The position numbers were made by a program, and so were the translations under genes. A stretch of DNA of 6,939 bases from the NCBI GenBank assembly GCA_937901435.1, contig CALGTJ010000786.1, positions 1 to 6,939 on the forward strand, given 5' to 3'. Below the pieces are notes generated by a model that was not told the origin of the DNA, did no database searches, and was given only the letters and a program-made list of their open reading frames with translations. Source of the DNA: an uncultured Rhodobacter sp. (lineage in GTDB: Bacteria > Pseudomonadota > Alphaproteobacteria > Rhodobacterales > Rhodobacteraceae). This document shows, one piece after another, positions 1-6,208 of the stretch (positions within the stretch are counted from its first letter, which is position 1; each line of letters opens with the position of its first letter).

Positions 1-130
1 CTTTGCTCAGGGTGCCGCCATCAATGTTAAATTCTGTTTTCACCAACGCCTCTGACTGTCCTAGGAAACATCCCGGAACAGTCACATTTGTCAGGGTCGT
101 TGGCGTGCGGGGAAGTCTGCGAAAATCCAT
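1..130 (-). CDS. Amidohydrolase, cytosine-deaminase-like, N-terminal part only
   Basis: Only the first 43 codons are visible; the gene continues beyond the left edge. The ATG at 130-128 overlaps the permease stop by one base (TGATG), and a GAGAG-like ribosome site lies just upstream, so it reads as the last visible gene of the ABC-transporter operon. The protein starts MDFRRLPRTPTTLTNVTVPG and continues to a DGGTLSK end. A 'TLTNVTVPG...' strand followed by an 'F-N-I-D-G-G' turn is the usual N-terminal beta-sandwich of metal-dependent amidohydrolases, in particular cytosine-deaminase-like members of alphaproteobacteria. The metal ligands (HxH and later) lie outside the window, so neither activity nor substrate can be tested here. 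Established: this superfamily hydrolyses ring C-N or amine bonds. Inferred: it acts on the compound imported by the adjacent transporter. It could instead be another amidohydrolase such as a dihydroorotase- or guanine-deaminase-type enzyme. Confidence 0.55.
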   Translation of the reverse strand, partial: MDFRRLPRTPTTLTNVTVPGCFLGQSEALVKTEFNIDGGTLSK

Positions 131-990
131 CAGCTCTCACTCTTTAGCGCACTCTCGTGCCATTTGCGCAGCAACATATGACTGAGAAAGCTCAGCCCTG
201 CAAAGATCACCACACCCGTGACCGCGATCAGGATCAAAGCCGCAAACATGCGCGGGATGTTCAAACGGTACCCTGCCTCGAGGATGCGAAACGCGAGGCC
301 GGATTTCAGCCCCCCGGTGCCCGCCACATATTCCGCCAAAACCGCGCCGATCAGGCTAAGACCGCCCGCAATACGCAGACCGCCAAGGAAATAGGGCAGC
401 GCCGTGGGCAGTTGCAGATAGCGCAGCTTTTGCCAGCGCGTCGCGCCATAGATGCGGAACAGGTCGCGCAGGTTGTGGTCGGTGGAATTGAGGCCAAGCG
501 TGGTATTGGACAGCACCGGAAAAAACGCCACCAGCCACGCACAAAGCAAAAGCCCCCCAATGCGGCTGTCCACATAGATGAAAATCAGCGGCGCGATGGC
601 CACGATGGGCGTCACCTGCAGGATGACCGCGAAGGGGTAAAAGCTCATCTCGACAAGGCGCGACTGGGTGAACAGCACCGCCAGCCCGACACCGCCCAGC
701 ACCGCCACCGCCAGCGCCAGCAGGGTGATCTGCAAGGTGACCAGCAAGGCCTCGAACAGCATCTTCCAATCCGCGATCAGCGTTTCCAAAACCTTGCCCG
801 GACCCGGCAGGATGTAATGCGGGATGTTGTTCCAGACCACGGTCCGGTCCCATAAGACAATGGCCGCCACCAGCACAATCACCGGCATCGCCCATTTGCC
901 GAATTTTTCCAGCCTGAGCCGTTTCAGACGGGCGATCTCATCCTCGTCCAGCATCTGTTTCGCGCCGGGTTGTTGCTCTGCAATGCTCAT
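130..990 (-). CDS. ABC importer permease, SsuC/TauC/ThiX type
   Basis: 286-residue inner-membrane permease of the binding-protein-dependent (BPD_transp_1) family. After a charged cytoplasmic N-terminus there are about six membrane segments, near residues 34-48, 80-107, 118-139, 146-161, 201-222 and 247-270. The cytoplasmic EAA-type coupling loop lies near 179-200 (R-I-Y-G-A-T-R-W-Q-K-L-R...L-P), with the conserved Gly182 and the closing L-P (198-199); this is the surface that docks on the ATPase. The length is normal for the SsuC/TauC group, which carries sulfonates, taurine, nitrate-like ions and pyrimidine-type compounds. The start at 990 overlaps the ATPase stop as ATGA, and a strong GGAGG site precedes it by 7 bases, so translation is coupled. 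The stop overlaps the next gene by one base. The substrate cannot be read from the permease; the neighbouring binding protein and deaminase point to a pyrimidine-like or N-heterocyclic compound. Confidence 0.92.
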   Translation of the reverse strand: MSIAEQQPGAKQMLDEDEIARLKRLRLEKFGKWAMPVIVLVAAIVLWDRTVVWNNIPHYILPGPGKVLETLIADWKMLFEALLVTLQITLLALAVAVLGGVGLAVLFTQSRLVEMSFYPFAVILQVTPIVAIAPLIFIYVDSRIGGLLLCAWLVAFFPVLSNTTLGLNSTDHNLRDLFRIYGATRWQKLRYLQLPTALPYFLGGLRIAGGLSLIGAVLAEYVAGTGGLKSGLAFRILEAGYRLNIPRMFAALILIAVTGVVIFAGLSFLSHMLLRKWHESALKSES

Positions 991-1781
991 GCGGCCTCCT
1001 CCATCGCGCGGTGCAGCGCCTCTGACGCCGCGCGGGCATGGGCGGCGTATTCGGGTGAGGTGCGAAAATCGCCGTCGCGCGGATAGGGCGCGTCGACCTG
1101 TAACTCTTCGATGACCCGACCGGGGCGCGCGGCCATGACCACGATGCGGTCCGACAGAAAGACCGATTCAAACACCGAATGCGTGACGAAAATCACCGTG
1201 CAGCCGATCTTTTCCTTCAGCTTCAACAGGTCGTTGTTCAGCTTGAACCGCGAAATTTCGTCGAGTGCTGCGAAAGGTTCATCCATCAGGATCAGCCGGG
1301 GCCGCGTCACCATGGCTCGCGCAATCGACACGCGCATTTTCATGCCGCCCGACAATTCACGCGGATAGCTGTCGAGGAATTTCTCTAACCCGACCAGACG
1401 CAGCGCCTCCAACACCTGATCCTTGACGTCGAAATAGCTTTTGCCACGCAGGCGGAACGGCAGCCAGACGTTTTGCGCGACCGTGGCCCATGGCATCAGG
1501 GTCGGTTCCTGAAACACCACGCCCAAATCGCCAGACCCCTGTTCGCCAGTCCCCGGACCGCCCGCCCATGTGATGCGTCCAGAGGTCGGGCGCAACAGCC
1601 CCGCGATCAGACGCAGGGCTGTTGATTTTCCGCAGCCAGAGGGGCCAAGCAACGACACAAAGTCCCGCTGATGGATCTGCAACGACATCCCCGCAAGCGC
1701 GGTGACGGTCCCGTTAAACGTCTTGTCCACGCCCACAAGGCGCAACAGTTCGGGGCGTTTGCCTAGGGGAAGATCGCTCAA
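987..1781 (-). CDS. ABC importer ATP-binding protein, SsuB/TauB type (TTG start)
   Basis: 264-residue ATPase that powers the adjacent permease from the cytoplasmic face. All hallmarks are intact: Walker A GPSGCGKST (46-54), Q-loop Gln91 in VVFQEPTLMPW, ABC signature LSGGM (143-147), Walker B LILMDE (163-168) followed by the D-loop, and switch His201 in VIFVTHS. I chose the TTG at 1781-1779 because AAGGA lies 7 bases upstream and the resulting start (M-S-D-L-P-L-G-K-R-P-E-L-L-R-L) matches normal family N-termini. The frame stays open upstream to an ATG at 1946, but that would add 55 unrelated residues and overlap the binding-protein gene by 128 bases. The gap after the binding-protein stop is 37 bases, and the stop overlaps the permease start by 4. 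Family resemblance is to nitrate/sulfonate/taurine/pyrimidine importers; substrate is set by the binding protein, not here. Confidence 0.93.
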   Translation of the reverse strand: MSDLPLGKRPELLRLVGVDKTFNGTVTALAGMSLQIHQRDFVSLLGPSGCGKSTALRLIAGLLRPTSGRITWAGGPGTGEQGSGDLGVVFQEPTLMPWATVAQNVWLPFRLRGKSYFDVKDQVLEALRLVGLEKFLDSYPRELSGGMKMRVSIARAMVTRPRLILMDEPFAALDEISRFKLNNDLLKLKEKIGCTVIFVTHSVFESVFLSDRIVVMAARPGRVIEELQVDAPYPRDGDFRTSPEYAAHARAASEALHRAMEEAA

Positions 1782-1788
1782 AGCTGGT

Positions 1789-1793
1789 TCCTT
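1789..1793 (-). promoter_or_regulatory. Ribosome binding site deciding the TTG start of the ATPase
   Basis: AAGGA on the minus strand, 7 bases before TTG (1781-1779). No ATG or GTG lies in frame between the binding-protein stop and the first conserved strand of the ATPase, so this site is the main argument for a TTG initiation codon. Confidence 0.7.
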
Positions 1794-1818
1794 GTCGGTT
1801 GCGGCATCAAACCAAAGA

Positions 1819-2835
1819 TCAGGGCTTGATGTCCATCCCAACTTTTTTGTTTGTAAACTCAGTGGTGTAGGCCGCTTTCCAGTCGATCCCAGCCTCCGGC
1901 ACGCCCGCCTCGACCATAGCGTTGTAGAACCCACCAACCTTTTCATCCGTCATCGCGCCAATCCCCAGTTCCAGCGCGTCGCCACTATCCACAATGCCGT
2001 TTTTCAGCATCATCATTCTGGCAAATTCAATCTTGTCCTGCGTCATATCCGGGTTCGCCTCAAGGATAAGCGCATCCGCGGCGGCGCTATCGCCATAGAG
2101 GAAATTATACCACCCCGTCGCAGATCCGTCGACGAAACAGGCCACCGCATCGGGGTCGTTGGCAATCGTGTCGGCCATGGTTTCAATCGTGGTGGCGTAG
2201 GTGGAATAGCCCGCATCCGCGATCAGAAATACGTTTGGCTCGAACCCGGCTTCTTTCTGGATCAGATAGGGTTCGGAACTCAGGTATCCCTGCATCCCCG
2301 TCTGCTTGTTGGCAAGGAACGGCGCGGGGTTAAAGGTATAGGGCACGCGCTGTTCGACCGTGAACCCATGCGCCGCGATCATCCATTGGTAGTAAGAGGC
2401 AAAGCCGTTGTCACCAATCAGCAGCGTCAGCTTTTTCAGATCATCCCAAGAGTCCGCAACGCCGGGATGGGCGATGATAACCTGCGGGTGTTTCTGGAAC
2501 GTGGCCGCGACAGAGACGACCGGAACGCCCTGCGCAACCGCGTTGAAGGCCTGCAACAGATCGCCGCCCATGTGGAACTGGATCTTGCCCGCCAGCATCA
2601 GCGCGCGGTTGTTCACCTGCGGGCCACCGGGCACGATTGTCACGTCCAGCCCACAAGCCGCATAGGTGCCATCGGCCACAGACTGATAATAGCCGCCGTG
2701 TTCTGCCTGCGCGAGCCAGTTTGTGCCGAACGCCACAGACTTCAAATGGCTTTCGGCCAGCGCCGAACACGCAATCATTATGCCAGCGGATATTGTGCCA
2801 ATCGCCGTCGCTGACATCGTTCTGAGATATGACAT
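1819..2835 (-). CDS. Periplasmic substrate-binding protein, NMT1/THI5-like family
   Basis: 338-residue solute-binding protein, first gene of the importer operon. Residues 1-27 form a signal peptide (short Arg-containing start, hydrophobic stretch A-I-G-T-I-S-A-G-I-M-I-A, then A-L-A before Glu28), so it is exported to the periplasm. Cys23 is preceded by M-I-A, a poor lipobox, so signal peptidase I cleavage is more likely than lipidation. The mature protein shows the NMT1/THI5 fold pattern: an N-W-L-A-Q-A-E-H-G-G-Y-Y ligand-site segment (39-50), then G-L-D-V-T-I-V-P-G-G (62-71), then a G-K-I-Q-F-H-M-G-G-D segment (83-92). Relatives bind pyrimidine precursors, riboflavin-like or other aromatic nitrogen compounds, or nitrate/sulfonates. 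AGGAG lies about 7 bases before the ATG. The downstream deaminase-like gene supports a pyrimidine-like or related ligand, but that is inference. Confidence 0.88.
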   Translation of the reverse strand: MSYLRTMSATAIGTISAGIMIACSALAESHLKSVAFGTNWLAQAEHGGYYQSVADGTYAACGLDVTIVPGGPQVNNRALMLAGKIQFHMGGDLLQAFNAVAQGVPVVSVAATFQKHPQVIIAHPGVADSWDDLKKLTLLIGDNGFASYYQWMIAAHGFTVEQRVPYTFNPAPFLANKQTGMQGYLSSEPYLIQKEAGFEPNVFLIADAGYSTYATTIETMADTIANDPDAVACFVDGSATGWYNFLYGDSAAADALILEANPDMTQDKIEFARMMMLKNGIVDSGDALELGIGAMTDEKVGGFYNAMVEAGVPEAGIDWKAAYTTEFTNKKVGMDIKP

Positions 2836-3078
2836 TTCCGTCTCCTTGTGAGTAACTCTCAGACGTTAATGAACCATCAATCGCGGGGGGATTATTTCAG
2901 CCCATTTTGCAAAAAGATCTGTGTTCATCTGGTAATTATTGCACTTTACCTAAGCAAATGTAAGGTTTTCGCTGAAAATCTGTGCGCTCCTTTCAGCGGG
3001 CGCCCTCTTTTTGCAGCCCCTCTGGTGGTGTATGCCCTGTTTGGATAGGGTGAAAATCGTGCCGAAAAGGATCCTGAA
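2836..3078. promoter_or_regulatory. Divergent control region between importer operon and Rid gene
   Basis: A 243-base gap from which the importer operon reads left and the Rid gene reads right, so both promoters should lie here. It is more AT-rich than the flanking genes, especially 2890-2980. Near the Rid gene I see only a weak plus-strand pair, TTGCAC (2939-2944) and TAAGGT (2961-2966) with 16 bases between; no clear sigma-70 pair stands out on the minus strand. The most striking elements are an 8-base inverted repeat (2970-2998), a third copy of its half-site TTTCAGC at 2895-2901, and a GGGCGCCC palindrome (2998-3005) followed by TCTTTTT. Start-proximal ribosome sites are clear on both sides. 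No protein-coding gene is supported. Confidence 0.6.
2970..2998. promoter_or_regulatory. Candidate operator: perfect inverted repeat CGCTGAAA-N13-TTTCAGCG
   Basis: The two 8-base arms (2970-2977 and 2991-2998) are exact reverse complements, with centres 21 bases apart, about two helical turns, as expected for a dimeric regulator binding one face of DNA. The site lies 80 bases before the Rid start and about 135 bases before the importer operon. It could instead form an RNA hairpin: GGGCGCCC and a TCTTTTT tract follow directly, so attenuation is a second reading. The regulator is not encoded in the window. Confidence 0.45.
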
Positions 3079-3486
3079 ATGACCGCCCTCACCCCCTCGA
3101 CCATCGCGCCGCCTTTCGCACGCTACTCTCACGGGGTGCTGATCCCGCGCGGCCACCAAATCATTGTGACCTCTGGCCAATTGGGCATGGCAAAGGACGG
3201 CACGATCCCAAAGGGCGCGCAGGCGCAGGCAGACCTCTGTTTCAGCAATATCGACGCCATTCTTGCCGCTGGCGGTGCCTCTGCCAAAAACACCGTAAAG
3301 CTGACCGCCTATGTCACTGACCGCGCCCATATGCAGGGGTACATGGTTGCGCGCGACGCATGGCTGGCCGGGATCGACACGCCGCCTGCCTCGACCCTTG
3401 TGATCGTCTCGGGCTTTACACGCCCAGAATTCGTCGTCGAAATCGAGGTGATGGCCGCCATTGCGACCGGACCCCAAGCCCTATAA
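3079..3486 (+). CDS. Rid-family (YjgF/YER057c/UK114) protein lacking the catalytic Arg
   Basis: 135-residue cytosolic protein, the full usual length of this trimeric family. Family marks are Tyr16 in A-R-Y-S-H-G, the T-S-G-Q-L-G segment (31-36), the A-D-L-C-F-S-N-I helix, K-L-T-A-Y-V-T-D (74-81), and the closing E-F-V-V-E-I-E-V-M-A strand (117-126). Canonical RidA carries P-A-R-S, whose Arg105 holds the carboxylate of the 2-aminoacrylate imine. Here the same place reads P-A-S-T, with Ser105, and the usual Asn of the preceding helix is also replaced (A-R-D-A-W). It therefore belongs to a Rid subgroup not expected to be a standard enamine/imine deaminase. AAGGA sits 7 bases before the ATG. Divergent transcription from the importer/deaminase operon suggests shared control. 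RutC and 2-aminomuconate deaminases also have this fold, so a pathway-specific role in nitrogen-compound breakdown is plausible but unproven. Confidence 0.88.
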   Translation: MTALTPSTIAPPFARYSHGVLIPRGHQIIVTSGQLGMAKDGTIPKGAQAQADLCFSNIDAILAAGGASAKNTVKLTAYVTDRAHMQGYMVARDAWLAGIDTPPASTLVIVSGFTRPEFVVEIEVMAAIATGPQAL

Positions 3487-4164
3487 CCCGGCGAAGCTGT
3501 CGAACATCAAAGACCCGCCAACCCAAATCGCCAACGCAGAAATCGCGAAACTGATAGAGGTTTTCATCCATTCGGCACTGCGTTCCAATGCCGCAAGGGG
3601 AAAGCTGGCGACAGTTGTCAGGGCCGCCATTCCCGCCATCGACCCGATCCCAAAGACCACGAAATATAGTATCGCCTGCGTGATCGAGTTGGTCGTCGCA
3701 ACAGTCAGCACCAGCAAACCCGCCGACCCCGCCGCACCATGCAGCAGCCCTATGCCAAAGGTCATGCATTGCTCTCGCCGGTGGGTATGACCTTGGGCAG
3801 AGTCGCGATGCAGGGCGGTGTCCGTCACGTGGCTGTGCAGAGGCAGATGGATGCGACCGCGCCGCATCTTCCACAGCAAGCGCCCCCCAAGAAACGCAAT
3901 CATAATGCCTACGATCATCTCTAGCCGGGCCTCAATGCGGCCCGAGATGCCAAGGCCCATGATAGCCACCACAGAACAGATCAAAAACAGGGCCAGCGTA
4001 TGCCCCAACCCCCAGATTGCCCCACGCGCGATCAGGGCGCGCCGCCCGGTTTTTCCAGGGCTCATGGCCGCGATAGCCGCCAGATGATCCGCCTCAATCG
4101 CATGTGCCATCCCGATCACAAATCCAAGCGACAGAAACGCCCATTGATCGACCAGAAAGGACAT
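3481..4164 (-). CDS. Nickel/cobalt-type metal permease, UreH/NiCoT-like
   Basis: 227-residue inner-membrane protein with about six membrane segments (near 10-30, 47-70, 80-98, 134-155, 162-188, 203-222). Segment one carries the NiCoT signature HX4DH as H-A-I-E-A-D-H (21-27), and segment two has G-L-G-H-T (52-56). The second half has G-L-L-H-G-A-A-G-S-A-G (139-149), typical of UreH-like members. Between the halves lies a histidine-rich cytoplasmic loop (residues 101-132) with six His, a likely metal sensor or collector. Known relatives move Ni2+ or Co2+; direction and metal cannot be told from the sequence. No urease, hydrogenase or cobalamin gene is nearby. The ribosome site before the ATG at 4164 is weak (GGA about 13 bases upstream), though the start fits the family N-terminus. 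Its TAG stop shares the hexamer CTATAA with the Rid stop, a convergent 6-base overlap. Confidence 0.85.
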   Translation of the reverse strand: MSFLVDQWAFLSLGFVIGMAHAIEADHLAAIAAMSPGKTGRRALIARGAIWGLGHTLALFLICSVVAIMGLGISGRIEARLEMIVGIMIAFLGGRLLWKMRRGRIHLPLHSHVTDTALHRDSAQGHTHRREQCMTFGIGLLHGAAGSAGLLVLTVATTNSITQAILYFVVFGIGSMAGMAALTTVASFPLAALERSAEWMKTSISFAISALAIWVGGSLMFDSFAGL

Positions 4165-4396
4165 GTGTTACAAAATCCGCTGCAAGGGAGGCAACCTGCA
4201 AGGGACGCCCTCGCAAAGCCACAACTGTCACCGCAGCCTTACAGCCATTTCCGCGCGCGGGTCAACGTGCCCCACGAGGGGTCAGACGCAGCACGAAACA
4301 GGGTTGTGGCACCAATGACGCCTTGTGTTTCATGACTGCAAACCGGATGCTATCGGCACGCATACGACCTGCCAAACAGACCCGAAAGGCCCGCCC
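4165..4396. promoter_or_regulatory. Divergent intergenic region, metal permease / ligK
   Basis: A 232-base gap that should hold the promoters of the minus-strand permease and the plus-strand aldolase-hydratase pair. I see no convincing -35/-10 pair on either strand. A short CCCC-ACGA-GGGG hairpin lies at 4270-4281. No B12 box or other recognisable metal-responsive element was found on the permease side. The clearest signal is the AAAGG ribosome site just before 4397. Confidence 0.4.
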
Positions 4397-5095
4397 ATGC
4401 CCGTTGTCGTCACCGATATCAAACGCGCCGATCCAGAGGCAGCGCGGGCGCTTGCGCAATATGGCGTGGCGACCGTCCATGAGGCGCAGGGGCGCACCGG
4501 GTTGATGCACCAGCGCCTGCGCCCGATCTGGCGTGGCCCCGCGATCAGTGGCACCGCCGTGACCTGCACCCTGCCCCCCGGTGACAACTGGATGATCCAT
4601 GTGGCGGTCGAGCAATGCCAGCCCGGCGATATCCTTGTGGCCGCGACTCTGTCGCAAGCGCATTCGGGCTATTTCGGCGATCTGCTGGGCACGATCCTGA
4701 TGGCGCGCGGCGTGCGCGGATTGATCATTGACGCGGGCTGTCGCGATGTGGATGACCTTGAAAAGATGGGCTTTCCGGTTTGGTCCCGCTCTGTCCATGC
4801 GCATGGCACGGTCAAGGAAACGCTAGGCGATGTGAATATTCCGGTCAGTTGCGGCGACACCATCGTCACCCCCGGCGATGTGATCGTGGCCGACAATGAC
4901 GGTGTGGTCGTCGTGCCCCGGCTGAACGCGGGCACGGTCGCCGCCGCCTCTGCCGCGCGCGTCGCCAAAGAAGAGGCCAGCCGCGCGCGCTATGTCGCCG
5001 GAGAGCTGGGTCTGGACGTCAACAACATGCGCCCGAAACTGGCCGCCTTGGGCCTGACCTATGTGACGCAAGGCGATTGGGAATCCAGCCAATGA
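4397..5095 (+). CDS. ligK: 4-carboxy-4-hydroxy-2-oxoadipate aldolase / oxaloacetate decarboxylase (LigK/GalC type)
   Basis: 232-residue protein of the RraA-like class II pyruvate aldolase family. Known members of this branch cleave 4-carboxy-4-hydroxy-2-oxoadipate to pyruvate and oxaloacetate, and decarboxylate oxaloacetate, in the last step of the protocatechuate 4,5-cleavage and gallate pathways. Visible marks are V-H-E-A-Q-G (27-32), H-S-G-Y-F-G-D-L-L-G (89-98) with the G-D-L-L pyruvate-site motif, and D-A-G-C-R-D (112-117), where Arg116 and Asp117 are the expected substrate and divalent-metal residues. A C-terminal helical tail with E-E-A-S-R-A-R follows. I start at 4397, not at the in-frame ATG at 4325, because AAAGG lies 7 bases upstream and M-P-V-V-V-T-D-I matches family starts. 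The next gene, a LigJ-type hydratase, overlaps by 4 bases (ATGA) and makes the product of the preceding step, which favours LigK over the RNase E regulator RraA. Confidence 0.87.
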   Translation: MPVVVTDIKRADPEAARALAQYGVATVHEAQGRTGLMHQRLRPIWRGPAISGTAVTCTLPPGDNWMIHVAVEQCQPGDILVAATLSQAHSGYFGDLLGTILMARGVRGLIIDAGCRDVDDLEKMGFPVWSRSVHAHGTVKETLGDVNIPVSCGDTIVTPGDVIVADNDGVVVVPRLNAGTVAAASAARVAKEEASRARYVAGELGLDVNNMRPKLAALGLTYVTQGDWESSQ

Positions 5096-6114
5096 TCATC
5101 GACTGCCACGGTCATTACACCACCGAACCCCCCGCCTTTATGGAATTTCGCCGCGCGCAGATCGTCTATTTTTCTGACCCGACCGGGCACGCGCCCGTGA
5201 TGGCGGATATCAGCGACGACGAGATCCGCGACAGCATAGAGACAAACCAGTTGCGCGCCCTGCGCGAGCGTGGCGCGGATATGACGCTCTTTAGCCCGCG
5301 CGCCTCTGGTATGGGCCATCATATCGGCGATGAGGCCATGTCAAAGGCCTGGACCGTTCTGGCCAACGACATGATCCACCGGGTCACACGTCTTTATCCA
5401 GACCAGTTCATCGGCGTGTGTCAATTGCCCCAATCGAACGGCATGCCTATCGCCAATTCCATCGCGGAACTGGAACGCTGCGTGCTGGAACTGGGCTTTG
5501 TCGGGTGCAACCTGAACCCGGATGTCTCTGGCGGCAAATGGACGGGCGCGCCGCTGACGGATAAATCGTGGTATCCCTTCTATCAAAAGATGGTCGAGTT
5601 GGACGTGCCTGCGATGATCCATGTGTCTGGCTCGTGTAACCCCAATTTTCACGCCACAGGCGCGCATTATATCAATGCCGACACCACAGCGTTCATGCAG
5701 CTGCTTGAGGGCGATCTTTTCACCGATTTTCCCGACCTGCGCCTGATCATTCCCCACGGCGGTGGTGCGGTGCCCTATCACTGGGGGCGCTATCGCGGTC
5801 TGGCGGATATGCTGGGCAAGCCGCCGCTGACCGAGCATGTGATGAAAAACGTGTTCTTTGACACATGTGTCTATCATCAGGCCGGGATCAACTGTCTGTT
5901 TGACGTGATTGACCCGGACAATATCCTGTTCGCCTCGGAAATGTTCGGTGCCGTCAAGGGCATTGACCCGGAAACCGGTCACAATTTCGACGACACCAAA
6001 CGCTATATCGACGCGCTGGACATTCCTGCCGCAGACAAAGCCAAGGTGTTCGAGGGCAACGCGCGCCGGGTCTATCCCCGTCTTGATGCCGCTCTCAAGG
6101 CGCGCGGCCTCTGA
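5092..6114 (+). CDS. ligJ: 4-oxalomesaconate hydratase (LigJ type, amidohydrolase superfamily)
   Basis: 340-residue cytosolic enzyme, close to the 341 residues I recall for Sphingobium LigJ. It hydrates 4-oxalomesaconate to 4-carboxy-4-hydroxy-2-oxoadipate, the substrate of the gene upstream. It opens M-I-I-D-C-H-G-H-Y-T-T with the zinc pair His6 and His8. His177 (A-M-I-H-V-S-G), His222 (I-P-H-G-G-G) and Glu283 (F-A-S-E-M-F-G-A-V-K-G) stand one position before the LigJ zinc and active-site residues I recall as His178, His223 and Glu284. The late G-I-D-P-E-T-G-H-N-F-D-D-T-K-R-Y stretch is also typical of the family. The start at 5092 gives an ATGA overlap with ligK and the family N-terminus; an ATG 15 bases earlier would only add five residues. 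No ring-cleavage, dehydrogenase or lactonase genes of the route are in the window. Confidence 0.9.
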   Translation: MIIDCHGHYTTEPPAFMEFRRAQIVYFSDPTGHAPVMADISDDEIRDSIETNQLRALRERGADMTLFSPRASGMGHHIGDEAMSKAWTVLANDMIHRVTRLYPDQFIGVCQLPQSNGMPIANSIAELERCVLELGFVGCNLNPDVSGGKWTGAPLTDKSWYPFYQKMVELDVPAMIHVSGSCNPNFHATGAHYINADTTAFMQLLEGDLFTDFPDLRLIIPHGGGAVPYHWGRYRGLADMLGKPPLTEHVMKNVFFDTCVYHQAGINCLFDVIDPDNILFASEMFGAVKGIDPETGHNFDDTKRYIDALDIPAADKAKVFEGNARRVYPRLDAALKARGL

Positions 6115-6142
6115 CGCCGCACCGCAGCAAACCCAGCCTTGC

Positions 6143-6154
6143 ATTGCGCGCAAT
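6143..6154. repeat. 12-base perfect palindrome ATTGCGCGCAAT
   Basis: Perfect palindrome in the ligJ-DUF1127 gap, overlapping a TTGCATTGC copy (6139-6147) that recurs at 6207-6215 inside the promoter palindrome of the DUF1127 gene. It may be a second binding site for the same regulator or chance; no T-tract follows, so it is not a terminator. Confidence 0.3.
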
Positions 6155-6180
6155 CCCGCTATGCAGAGCTATTCAGGTGA

Positions 6181-6208
6181 TTGAAATAAGGGGCGATCCG
6201 CATATGTT
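6181..6208 (+). promoter_or_regulatory. Sigma-70-type promoter of the DUF1127 gene
   Basis: TTGAAA (6181-6186, one mismatch to TTGACA), 16-base spacer, TATGTT (6203-6208, two mismatches to TATAAT). A transcription start near 6214-6216 is expected, giving a leader of about 20 bases before the ATG at 6235. This is the best promoter match in the window. Confidence 0.55.

Noticed and set aside
157..855. 232-codon open frame on the plus strand, antisense to the permease
   Set aside because: Low-complexity Arg/Gln/His composition with no family pattern; the minus strand encodes an obvious ABC permease.
1782..1946. Upstream extension of the ATPase to an ATG at 1946
   Set aside because: Would overlap the binding-protein coding region by 128 bases with unrelated residues and no supporting ribosome site.
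1702..2814. 370-codon open frame on the plus strand, antisense to the binding-protein gene
   Set aside because: Its translation is rich in Arg/His/Gln without any domain pattern, and it mirrors a clear signal-peptide-bearing binding protein; long antisense open frames are usual in GC-rich genes.
2848..3048. Small plus-strand ORF in the divergent gap
   Set aside because: No ribosome site or conserved pattern, and it sits across the expected promoters.
4325..4396. Earlier in-frame ATG for ligK
   Set aside because: Adds 24 residues absent from the family's usual start; the ATG at 4397 has AAAGG at good spacing.
4165..4396. Cobalamin riboswitch before the nickel/cobalt permease
   Set aside because: A GGTGCC-like stretch exists on the minus strand, but the B12 box and closing elements are missing.
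5341..6153. 270-codon open frame on the minus strand opposite ligJ
   Set aside because: Shadow of a well-recognised hydratase; no ribosome site or domain pattern.
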